DNA from: Pomphorhynchus laevis
Taxonomy: Eukaryota > Acanthocephala > Palaeacanthocephala > Echinorhynchida > Pomphorhynchidae
Reading direction: 5' to 3'
Assembly: GCA_012934845.2 (NCBI GenBank)
Contig: WNNJ02002381.1
Span: 279,811 to 343,810, forward strand
Length of the DNA: 64,000 nt
Part shown: piece by piece, positions 45,496 to 55,559 of the stretch
Numbering within the stretch: position 1 is the stretch's first letter
Layout of the letters: each line of letters opens with the position of its first letter
The notes under the pieces: model-generated
The model's database searches: none
The model's input: the letters and a program-made list of their open reading frames with translations, nothing else
What the model was told of the DNA's origin: nothing
Translations under genes and position numbers: made by a program

Positions 45496-45860
45496 ATGAG
45501 GGTAAACGTCTGTACTCATTCGTGGTTCGGTCCTGTTACTGTTTCTGCTGATATCCTTGCCGCCGAAATGCTGGTTTATTTTGATTTATACACCAAATTA
45601 CACAATTTATGTGTTCTATTGTTGGTGTGGGTGGTAACTATTATTCGCAATTCGAATTCACCACACATCGAATTTTATTATTAGTCTCTCTACGAATTGT
45701 TCATCGGACAGTAAACCGTAATCTGTTTTTTGCTATTGCTCACGATAGTATAGTCTGTCCACATACCGATTTTTTTATTATTCGTTCTTATACGAATTGT
45801 TCACCGGATAGTAAACCGTAATCTGTCTTGTTGCTATTGCTCACAATAGTAAAAGCTGTC
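45496..45860 (+). repeat. Dispersed repeat family E, left copy
   Basis: Starts with a family C-like end (gtggttcggtcctgtta, gtttctgctgat) and then reads acaccaaattacacaattta, gtgtgggtggtaactattat and two copies, about 90 bp apart, of acgaattgttca-cgga-agt followed by aaaccgtaatctgt. The reverse complement of the same sequence lies right of the LINE. No convincing coding content. Confidence 0.75.
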
Positions 45861-46029
45861 TTTTAAAAAAAAAGACCTTAAAAAAATTTTGGTTTCTAAT
45901 AAACACACTTAAAAAAAGTTTGAGATAAAATAACATAAAATCTAAAGTAAATACAAATTAATACATACGCAAATTACAACGGAGCAAACGAATGCAAGCA
46001 AAACTATTTCAAGAACATCCAACCGAGTA

Positions 46030-47166
46030 ATGTCTACTTCTTCACGTTGCTGTTCCTGTAACAGTAAAAACTCAATATGTCGAAGTTGCATCTGTGCTAA
46101 AGCTGGTCGTACTTGCGTGGACTGTTATGCTCAAAACTGTGAAAACGGTAATTCTAAAGAAATAAACCGATCACGATCTGTAGAAAGCCATCTACCTCTA
46201 AATAGTGAAAATTCCACATTACTCTACAACGACATCTCAACAACTCGTCTTGGAGATTCTGTGTTGCAATTCAATCCTTATCTTGCTGCTAGCACTATAC
46301 AGATTCCAAACCGTGTATTACCATCCTTGTCACCTATTATCACACAAGGGGAGTTTGTTTCACTAGATTTAAAGTGTACCGCGTTGGATTGTCCGATATA
46401 TTCTTCCGTAAAAGTGCCATGCCAAGTTTCCAGGGAATTTTTCACACGAGATTTTCTGTGTGGGTTATGTTCCGCTAAATTATTATCCGACTTAAAAGAG
46501 TCGTTAGCGAGCGCCAATTCCTCTATTAATGATCTACAAACAAGAATAGAATCTCTCAATCTCACTTCTTCGCCTTCCGTGCCAACTTCTAATCCAGAGT
46601 TCTCAATACCTCGTCAAACTTTCGCATCTATTATCCGCAAAGAAGTGACTCGCTCAGTACTCGCAACATCTCAATTCGATGGTCAATCAACATCTTTCCT
46701 AACAATAATTCAAGCATGTGATAGGCAACAACGGCGCTCGTCAAACGTAATAATACGCGGACTACCTAATTCATCAGACGATCTTGCTTTAGTATCGGAT
46801 CTTATCGCGTCGTTGAAGGTGTCTTGTGCATCCACATGTCGTTTGTATTTACGCCGACTCTCTGCAAAACGTCATGATATTCCTCCGTGGATACTTGTTA
46901 CATCTGATGAAGCAACCACCACGTCAATTCTGAATAATGCCTACAAACTGAGAGAATCGACTTGATTTCACAACGCTTATGTAAGCCAGGATCTCTCACC
47001 CCCTGTGGTGAAAGCACTAAAATTACTCAGGAAACAATTACACGAAAAACGTTTGGCGGATCCTTCGCATAAATTTATAATTCGCAATAACCGAGTTATT
47101 CGTTTGCAAAAAAATCATTTAATCTCCGCCGAAATTCAACCAAATATATCACCACCCTCAATATGA
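46030..47166 (+). CDS. LINE ORF1 protein, one internal TGA
   Basis: Starts MSTSSRCCSC and carries an eight-Cys module at residues 7-39 (CCSCNSKNSICRSCICAKAG, on to CEN). A second Cys region (LKCTALDCPIYS, FLCGLCSAK, PHD-like spacing), a short coiled-coil candidate (LKESLASANSSINDLQTRIE) and an RNA-binding-like segment (SSNVIIRGLPNSSDDLALVS) follow. The frame is closed at 46963-46965 by a TGA but stays open in the same frame for 66 more codons (FHNAYVSQDLSP, VKALKLLRKQLHEKRL), matching the expected ORF1 C-terminus. That TGA is therefore probably a CGA-to-TGA change. ORF1 proteins bind element RNA and assist reverse transcription. Confidence 0.75.
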
Positions 47167-50131
47167 CATCATGATAAATCGCAAACAACAACGAGGCGAA
47201 AATTGTCTGATTCTCCCTCCTCTTCCTTGGGTTGTTTCGCGCCATTTAACTCCAAATCATCCTCCCTAAATTCTCTTTCTAAATACTCACTTAACATCGG
47301 TCTCATCAACATTCGTTCCTTACTCCACAAACTTGAACTTGCTCTCGGAGTCTTCCAAAATAACTCACTTTCACTTCTCTGCCTAACCGAATCTTGGCAT
47401 TCCACAAACTACATATCCATTCGAAGACTCGTATCGCTTAACCTAAACGTTGCTGAACGTGCTCGACATGGTGATCCAGGAAGAATCAACCATGGTGGTC
47501 TACTTTCCTTTTCTTTGCCCGCTATATCGTTACATGTTCTAAACTTTCCAGTTGCCCCTACGTCATTCGAGCTGATGTGCTTTAACGCTATACACTTCAG
47601 TAGACGAATTTGTTTCGCCCTTATCTATCGACCAGGCTCATCTGCGCCATTTCTTACATTCTTTGACGAACTCTTTGATATGCTCTCTAACCTAAGCATT
47701 ACATCATATCCCGTCATTATTCTTGGTGAACTCAACATTCGACTTGACAGACCATCATGCGCTCACTCGTCACACCTACTCAAGACATTATCAGACTTTG
47801 GCTTCAGATATATCCCTACTGAATCCACTCATATCCAAGGTGGCACCATTGATTGCATCTTTGTTCAATCATCGTCTACTTGCAGCACCGTTTCTGTGAA
47901 AGATGTGGGCCTATCCGAACATTACCTTCTCACCATTAACATTAAAACCAATAATCCTCCACACCCTACTCATCCCCATATATATCGTCTATGGAAACAA
48001 CTTGATCTAAATAACTTGCGTATAAAACTTCTCTCGTCCCCACTCCTAATTTTTGCCGCCTTTACTAACACTTCACTTGACGACTTAACCAACATGTACA
48101 GCACTGAACTTATTGGCATACTCGATATGATTTTGCCGTTCAAACAATGTACGCCTCGCCGTCAGTCAGGAGCGCCCTGGTTCGATAGCAATTGCCAAAG
48201 AGCCAAGCGCTCCTTACGACACCTTCACCGAATGCACTCAAGATTCCGTCGTCGTAATATCACCGAGCTATTAAACTCATCTTACTCAAAATACCTCGAA
48301 TTTCGACGCAAATACCGATATCTTTTGAACTCAAAATGCTCCTCGTACTGGCAAAGCAAAACATCTTTGCGTGACAATCATCAATACGCGTGGAAATCCA
48401 TTAATAACCTTTTGGGTAGAAACAAATCCGTCACGTCTATCTCTATCACTTCCAACCAATTCGCATCTCATTTGCAACGCAAAATAGCTCGAACTTTGAC
48501 CTCAATCCACGTACCATTATCTTCTAGTTTCTCCTACCTTGCCCCATATCATACTGAACTGTTTCACTTTTCACTTTTATCTATCGAAAGCGTATCTGAT
48601 GCCCTAGCACGATTACCCAATTCAACCTCTCCTCTCGATCCTGTTCCAACATACATTCTAAAGTTACTAAGTGACACCATCAGCCCTTATCTCACAAGTG
48701 TCTTGAACATGTCTATACATTTTTCACACTACCCTTCGTCGTTCAAACATGCCATAGTTCACACATTATTAAAGAAGCATCATCTTGATCTAAGTTCCGC
48801 CTCCTCCTTTAGACCAATATCAAACCTTCCGACCATCTCAAAACTTTTCAAGCGTCTCATCCTCAGACAGGTAAGCAACTACATATCATCAAATTCTATG
48901 TTTCCACCTTTTCAATCAGCATATCGACCACAACATTCTACTATGACCGCATGCACAAAACTCTCCAATGATCTACTTCTTGCTCTCGACAAACATCTAG
49001 TAAGCCTTGTAATTTCACTTGATTTATCCTCCGCCTTTGATGTAGTTGATCACACTATACTTCTCTCATATCTCAAACAACGTTACTGCTTCTCGTCTCA
49101 TGTCATTTCTTGGTTCAAATCCTACCTCTCAAATCGCTCTTATCACGTAGTCTCCAACTCCAACTCTTCTGCGCCGGTTCCTCTCAGCTGCGGTGTACCA
49201 CAAGGATCCGTTCTAGGGCCGCTTCTTTTCACCCTTCTTCTTGGTGATTTATCTTCCATCGTGGTCCCTTTCGGCTTTGAAGTTATTCAGTACGCTGACG
49301 ATATAGTAATCTATGCATCATGCACACTTACATCTGCATCCAACCTCGCTTCTGATGCATCGTCTTGCCTCTCTGCTATTCACGCATATCTTTGTTCAAT
49401 CCGTATGTTTTTAAACAACGAGAAATCTAACATGATGTGGATAACACCGCGCCACTCTTACACCCTCGATTTTCCAGTATGCATACACAATTTCCGTCTA
49501 CCAGAAGTGACTATCATGACAATCCTCGGTGTCCCTTTTGACAATAATCTCTCGTTTCTGCCTTTTATTCGTAGCAAGATCAGTTCATGCTCCCTCATGC
49601 TCCGTGACATTCGAAGTGTCCGTAGAAACCTCGACGTCAAATCGACAGCTATTTTAATCTCCAGCCTTTTCATGCCTCGTCTAGAATATTGCTTAGGTCT
49701 TCTCGTAAACTGTCCAGCATATCAATTTCACTATCTACAAAGGATTCTGCACATGGCTGCTAGGGTCATCTTCCGCCTTCGCAAGTACGACCACATCTCC
49801 AACACCCTCCGCATCCTTAACTGGCTCGACATTCCGAGCCGCATAACCTCTCAAATTCTCACACTTGCATGACAAATCAAATTCCGGCACAACCCTCCTT
49901 ATCTATATCTTCCTGATAGCGCATCCAATACGACGACTGGTCTCTCCCTAAGAAGTCATCGCTCCTACTCGCTTTTCGTCCCCCGTCACAACGGTAATCA
50001 CGGATATCGTGCGTTCACCATCGCTGCACCACGCCTTTGGAACAAACTTCCTCGAGACACAAAATCATTGACGTCGCTTAAACACTTCAAAACTTCCTTG
50101 ATCGCCATACTTCTTGCAAACGAACTAAAAT
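47167..50131 (+). CDS. LINE ORF2: endonuclease + reverse transcriptase, one internal TGA
   Basis: In the same frame as ORF1, directly after the TGA at 47164-47166, with no ATG before the endonuclease begins (NIGLINIRSLLHKLELAL). Endonuclease landmarks are CLTESWHS, IYRPGS, ILGELNIRLD and GLSEHYLL; reverse transcriptase landmarks are SSFRPISNLPTISKLFKRLI, FQSAYRPQHSTMTA, SLDLSSAFDVVDH, CGVPQGSVLGPLLF and IQYADDIVIYA. A TGA at 49870-49872 is followed in frame by the expected tail (IKFRHNPPYLYLP ... APRLWNKLPRDTKS) up to a TAA near 50131. The two usual endonuclease aspartates of GDFN and SDH read GELN and SEH. The protein would nick target DNA and prime reverse transcription. Confidence 0.78.
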
Positions 50132-50280
50132 AACACTTTCAGCCGCAATCAATTCAATAACTCTACATACAAGTTCAAACACTCATCGGACGTAAACTTG
50201 TCTTTTAATTTTTATAGTGGGCCTGTAAATGGTTCTATTTTACCATAACGGCCACTCTAAATAAATTCTATTCTATTTTT

Positions 50281-50925
50281 ACTATTGTGACAAATATCAA
50301 TGGGCTCGTATAAGCAATGAATATTCACAATTGTAAAAAGACAACTTACGGTTTACTGTCCAGTGAAGAATACATATAAGAACGAATAATAAAAATTCGA
50401 GGTGTGGTGTGTTTGAATTGTGGTGTGAAATTACTTTATACGTGAACTTTAATCTTTGTACACAATTGTGCACAGGTTTTACTATTGTGAGCAATAGCAA
50501 AAAGACAGATTACGGTTTATTGTCCTGTGAACAATTCGTAGAGGGACGAATAATAAAATTCGATGTGCGGTGGATTCGAATTGTGAATAATAGTTACCAC
50601 CCACACCATCTAAAGAACACATAAATTGTGTAATTTAGTATATAAGTCAAATATAAACAAGCATTTCAGCGACAAAGAGTTCAGCAGAAACAATAACGGG
50701 ACCCAAACACGAAATGTAGGTGTGGGCTTACTGCTGATGAAGTACACCTACGCTGTTTGTACTGTTCAGTGATACTGAAGGATTAAAAAGAACCACATGA
50801 GAAAAATATGTAACCGACTAATGAAGAATAGCGGCTTGTGTAAGCAATAAATATTCACAATGGTAAAAAGACAGATTACGGTTTACTGTGCGTTGGAAAA
50901 TTCGTAAAGGGACGAATAATAAAAA
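50281..50925 (-). repeat. Dispersed repeat family E, right copies (inverted)
   Basis: Reverse complement of the repeat left of the LINE: tactattgtgagcaatagcaa, agacagattacggttta and acaattcgtaga--gacgaataataaaa. It extends through acaccatctaaagaacacat to caaagagttcagcagaaaca. A diverged partial copy precedes it (about 50297-50400) and another follows (about 50855-50925), so several copies of the short module occur in a row. Confidence 0.7.
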
Positions 50926-51065
50926 AAATCATTCTGAATTTTACTATTGTGAAAATTCGTTGCTTACACGACTTGTATGTCTTCATTGATCGCTTTCATA
51001 TTATCTTCGTTTGATTCTTTCAATCCTATCATCCCAGTACACCATAATCAGCGTGTGTGGACCTA
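50690..51065 (-). repeat. Family C copies right of the LINE
   Basis: The copy at about 50690-50800 has ggacc-caaacac, ctgatga and tacacctacgctg, i.e. the same permuted core as the copy at 4 kb but with changes in the GAAA block and in stem II. A shorter, more diverged copy (tttcaatcctatcatcccag, cagcgtgtgtggacc) lies at about 50985-51065 in the opposite orientation. Confidence 0.6.
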
Positions 51066-52357
51066 TATATAAAGACCTCTCAATATATATCCAAAATTTA
51101 TGATGTTTTATCTGATAATTTAAATAATTTATTATTATAAAACATAATTTATTATGCTTTATAATGTATGACATAATAATATTATATTATTAAATCATAT
51201 TATATTATATCATATTATGATATATACATATTATATATCATATAATGTGTATATCATATAATTATATAATTATAATTAATATAATAATTATTATTATTAA
51301 TAATTATTATAATATTATTAATATATTAATTATTATATTATTATATTATTATTAATATATTATTATAATATTATATTATTAATTAATAATTATTATAATT
51401 AATATTTGGCTTATATACCAAATTACACAATTAATCTGTTCTATATTTGGTGTAGTATCTATCATTCTATATTAATCTGTTCTATAATTATAATTGTAAT
51501 TATAATATATAATTATGATTATATCATATAATTATATATAATGTATATATAATGTATATATACATTATATACATATATAATGTGTATATAATGTAGTTTT
51601 ATTATCAATTTACCTTCATTTAGATAATTGAAGGCCAAGTTTAGCACAGCGCAATAATTGTTTGGAATATTTCTGCAACTATTTGATGTCCAACTTTATA
51701 TGGTGTTTGCTGTTATGTAAATTATTGTTTCATATATTCCCGAGTATGTCACAGCATAATTGCCGAAATAGTGAAAAGAATTTTCCGGTATTGGAAAGTT
51801 TATACCATCATGCAGTCTATTATCATTTAATAAATATTTCCTATTAATAAAAAATTCGCATTTTAGCGTCAATAATTTAATGTGATTATATAAATAAATA
51901 AATAATAAATAAATAATTAAACTCAAATAAAGAAATTTTTATTATTGAAATATTTGTATATATTTTATCATCTAATACGCCGGATAACTCTTTATGCTTT
52001 TGTGGTAACATTTTAGATAAATATTTATTTTTGTTAATATTTATTAATTTAAAATTAATAAATAATATATTATGAATTTATTTATATTGTTGCCTTATAT
52101 TATTACATTTCGTTTACGTATTTAAGCAAAGCAAATCTTGTGAATACGTCAAAGTTAAACAGAAACAAATTATTAGCTCAATAAAGAAATTTAAATATAT
52201 TAATTAGAATATCCCATATTAAAATGTGGACTCATATATGTTATCAAATTGGAAAAAAGAAATGACGCCAGATATTTTTATTTGATCTTTGTCGTAACAT
52301 TATTTTAAATTACTATCATTAATGGCTAGGTAGTCATATTAATTTAGTAAACTAAAA
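51066..52357. other. AT-rich low-complexity region
   Basis: The first half is almost pure A/T with nested TATA/ATAT palindromes (51.1-51.6 kb). The rest is ordinary AT-rich sequence without a recognisable gene. Confidence 0.6.
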
Positions 52358-52960
52358 TTATAACCAGCGACTGTATGATGGGCTGTATACTGTATTGTAT
52401 CCTAGATAAGATAGCAGACCACGTCGATAACTTGGACTATCGTAAGTAGGATAAAGATAATCGAGACGATTATTAATTATAGAAGAATACAACGGTCTCA
52501 TTGCTCTTAGATATCCGAGACCAGTACAATATCTGGTTCGGTATATCCAATCATCCATGTCCGAATAGTAATCCCAATGATATCTGCTTAATGGTTCATA
52601 GCTAGAGTAAAGGAGTGGTGACCGGAATCTGTATTTTGATGTAGAGTACGACGGAAAGTACAATGACGATAAATACGATGGCTTTATTCGTTCTCCGAAT
52701 ATCAGCGATCTATACGGCAATCTATTATAATAGATGGATGGGCTTCGATAATACGGTTTATCGCTATCGTACAGATATCTATAATATCCGGAATAATCTG
52801 ATTTTAGATAAGGATAATAGGTTCCGACAGAGCGTGACCGTCTTGTTCTGTCGTAGTAATCGTCTGCGGTATGATCATCAAGTAAATCATGGCTTCTGTA
52901 TCTATCGCAAGACAAAGCTCTCGACAAGTGTGATGTCTGTAAGTATGCCATTACGATCAA
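52358..52960 (-). CDS. Tyr/Ser/Arg-rich protein or exon (200 aa), unknown family
   Basis: A long ORF with clear protein-level bias in the middle of AT-rich DNA. The product is dominated by Tyr, Ser, Arg, Leu and Pro, with recurring motifs such as YYRSPSIYYNRLPYRS, SSLYFPSYSTSKYRF, DYYSDMDDWIYRTRYC and YSPSYSRWL at the C-terminus. No signal peptide or membrane segment is seen. On the coding strand, cttacag just after the first codons looks like a splice acceptor, so the true start may lie in an upstream exon and the first eight residues may be intronic. I do not recognise the family. The composition suggests a structural or extracellular-matrix-type protein, but that is only inference. Confidence 0.55.
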   Translation of the reverse strand: MIVMAYLQTSHLSRALSCDRYRSHDLLDDHTADDYYDRTRRSRSVGTYYPYLKSDYSGYYRYLYDSDKPYYRSPSIYYNRLPYRSLIFGERIKPSYLSSLYFPSYSTSKYRFRSPLLYSSYEPLSRYHWDYYSDMDDWIYRTRYCTGLGYLRAMRPLYSSIINNRLDYLYPTYDSPSYRRGLLSYLGYNTVYSPSYSRWL

Positions 52961-53059
52961 TTTCGATACATTTTCTAAAGATTTATCTGCTCATTATTCT
53001 CAAAATTCGTTGTTTTTCATATATTACACTGTGTTTGGTTATATTCAACATTCGATAAT

Positions 53060-54460
53060 TGGTAAATCTCTGCTAACAGGCAAAATGCAGAAAAATCACT
53101 TGATAGTTTGTTTACGCAGAATGCAGTTTTCCATATAAGCGAGACACACAAAGGTAGCATTTCCGAATTATTGTTTTCAGTTTCCGGATTAAGCTCATAT
53201 TGACCCACTAACGGTTGCATTGAAAATAACCGTTTTATCGTAAAATCGTCTACATAGATTACATTTTGCTTTGTTTCTCAGAGAGATAAAATAACAATTT
53301 CATACACTATTTTGCAAGAATACCTTTTTCTTCCCATTGATTTCCTTAATCTTGCAACAAAATGGGAAAATATAAAAGATGGAATCATCTTGCAGTTGCT
53401 TTGATATAATAGAATGCAGCAAATAAAAGAGAAACATTTAGTGGCTCGTTCATCTAAAATGCAATGAAACAAAACCGATAATAACATGACAAAAATTTAA
53501 ATGTTTTGAAGAAACTTTAAATTTAGAATATTATACAAAGTTATATTATAACTATTTTTATATAACTAACCATCTCTATATATATGAAATACATAAATAT
53601 ATATTTATATATAAACACTGCAGTAGCGGACGAAACAATATGTCAGGCTAAAATCTAACATGTTTTAAGTCAAGGTCCACGGAGTTGGAATTAATGAAGG
53701 AATGATACCGTAGCTGGATTCTCATGCAAAATCACTTTGTTTGATCTAGCAAAATCGATTGTAGACTAAAATCTTCGAATGATTCACATTACGAGGTTAA
53801 ATCAATTGCGATTTCACATAAGCAATTTATTAATCGCATATTATATTAATATATACACATGATTCACACAAATACATATTTGTCGCTACTAAAGAAGGTT
53901 ACATTTACCTCAGATGAATGAGCAACTTTACATTTAATAACGTCTTGTATTTAATAATCATGTTGATGTCTAATCGAAAATATTACTTTTATTCCTAATA
54001 AAATTAATTAAATTAGCGTAAGTACTTTACATAATATAAAATTTAAATCGAGTCGATGAGTAGATTAAAGATTGGAATGCTCATTTTGTAAGTTTATGAT
54101 AATGTTATTGAATGTTCATTTTATGTTTATTTTATTATTAATATTTTGTTTAATATTAATATTTAATATTTAATATTTATATTCATATAATATATTACGC
54201 AGGCATTCACGGAAATTTAATCTTAATTATCAAAAGGTATGCATTAAGTAGTATTAGGTTATAAAGAAAGTTTGTGCAGAATTTTTATTTTGACTTTAAA
54301 TGATGTATTTTTAAATAAGTATTGAAAGATGAGTATTTGAAAGATGTATTTCAAATAAGTATTAAGATGTATTGCATGAAATTAAACCACTTCGGGAAAG
54401 TACTGGCAAAAATAGATTAAATGCATACAAAATTTCGACAATAACAATTGGCATTCGCTT
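53060..54460. other. Intergenic stretch
   Basis: No gene recognised. Short minus ORFs at 53017-53220 and 53278-53487 show no domain and may be parts of untranslated or intronic sequence of the minus-strand genes on either side. Confidence 0.4.
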
Positions 54461-54865
54461 CTAAAATTTTTTTATTTTTTCCACGACAATGCCCAACCGT
54501 ACTTCAAAATCCCACCTCATCATTTTCACTAAATCCACGTGCTTTACGAAATGGTCTAATAAATTTTTGGTTGAGCCGGGATATGTGCATCTGAATTTAA
54601 AGTAAACAATTGCAAGACGAATCTTTAAGTTGGTTACACATTGAACATGGAACGCAAAGGATGCATATTCGAAAATGTATTGAAATAGCAGAAAATGAGA
54701 AAAAATAGTTGTAAAGTAAAATAAATCAGCTGAAATGACATCGGTTGTAAGATACATCTCCTTGGCATCAGTTTTTATCATTACGCCTTTTAAGACAAAA
54801 ATGAACAAAATAAATCCTAGGACAAAAAAACTAACAGAACTCGGTCGAAAATATTTAATCCACAA
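54461..54865 (-). CDS. Multi-pass membrane protein exon or relic (134 aa)
   Basis: Starts MWIKYFRPSSVSFFVLGFIL and contains about two strongly hydrophobic segments (SFFVLGFILFIFVLKGV; LFYFTTIFSHFLLFQYIFEY). A soluble stretch follows with NLKIRLAIVYFKF and a C-terminal DFEVRLGIVVEKIKKF. The layout recalls one part of an arthropod gustatory-type receptor, but no diagnostic motif is present. It may be one exon of a larger minus-strand gene, or a pseudogene. Confidence 0.4.
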   Translation of the reverse strand: MWIKYFRPSSVSFFVLGFILFIFVLKGVMIKTDAKEMYLTTDVISADLFYFTTIFSHFLLFQYIFEYASFAFHVQCVTNLKIRLAIVYFKFRCTYPGSTKNLLDHFVKHVDLVKMMRWDFEVRLGIVVEKIKKF

Positions 54866-55068
54866 AATTGATACTCCATTCTATTAATTTATCTATATAT
54901 TTTTTTCGAATGCCTTTGAAAATATTGAAAATATGCGAGTACCTAAAAATATCCATTCATACTCATTCTCTGATGTATATAAATAAATTTAATGGAGTTA
55001 AAATTAAATAAATTATCTTACTACAAACAAGCTAAATAATCTATCGACATATATAATCCCGTCTCGAT

Positions 55069-55225
55069 ATTGGAAATCAAGTCAACCGGTTTGATACTAA
55101 AGTCACAAAGTTGATTACAAATTAAAATTTAGAATTTGGTAGATGATACGTATTGGAAATCAAGTCAACCGGTTTGATAATAAAGTCACAAAGTTGATTA
55201 CAATGAATTTGGTAGATGATACGTA
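55069..55225. repeat. Short tandem duplication, about 80 bp
   Basis: Two copies of attggaaatcaagtcaaccg...acaaagttgattacaa followed by gaatttggtagatgatacg. The first copy has an extra 13 bases before the last part. Confidence 0.85.
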
Positions 55226-55559
55226 ATTTTCAAAATTTACCGAAATAAATATTTTATTATTTATGGAATTAATTATAAATGCTATGTCTTAGATACAAAA
55301 TATGGTATTAATATTTAAGAGAAGATTAAAATCTGCTTGTAAAATCATTTTTTGTTCTTTTATGGCTAAACGCCCAAGCAATTTGTTCCCAATATAAAAT
55401 TATCTCCAAACTTGAAGAATCAATATATAAAAATTCTTTATTTTTACTCTTTATTTAAATAATTTAAATTTATAATTCTTAAATTTTTTAATTTTTAAAC
55501 CGAGAAATATACATTTTAAAACACATTGAAATTCATATTTTTAAAACCATTAAAATATA

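Larger units (their letters stand above)
45861..50280 (+). mobile_element. CR1/L2-group LINE, near full length, two ORFs
   Basis: A two-ORF non-LTR element with ORF1 at 46030, an ORF2 carrying apurinic-type endonuclease and reverse transcriptase, and a 3' UTR ending in ctctaaataaattctattct, the short-repeat tail usual in this LINE group. It is nearly intact, with only two unexpected in-frame TGA codons. It sits between inverted copies of repeat family E (45.5-45.86 kb and 50.3-50.7 kb). Exact target duplications were not identified. Confidence 0.85.

Noticed and set aside
45496-45821. Two overlapping ORFs in the left family E repeat
   Set aside because: The sequence is a dispersed repeat that recurs inverted on the right and shows no protein-level similarity to any known domain.
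47203-47205. TTG as start of LINE ORF2
   Set aside because: Nothing supports TTG initiation in an animal LINE. The frame is simply continuous with ORF1 across a TGA.
52663-53058. 131-codon plus-strand ORF
   Set aside because: It overlaps the Tyr-rich minus-strand frame antisense. Its Tyr/Ile/Arg-rich product is the expected shadow of Tyr codons on the other strand.
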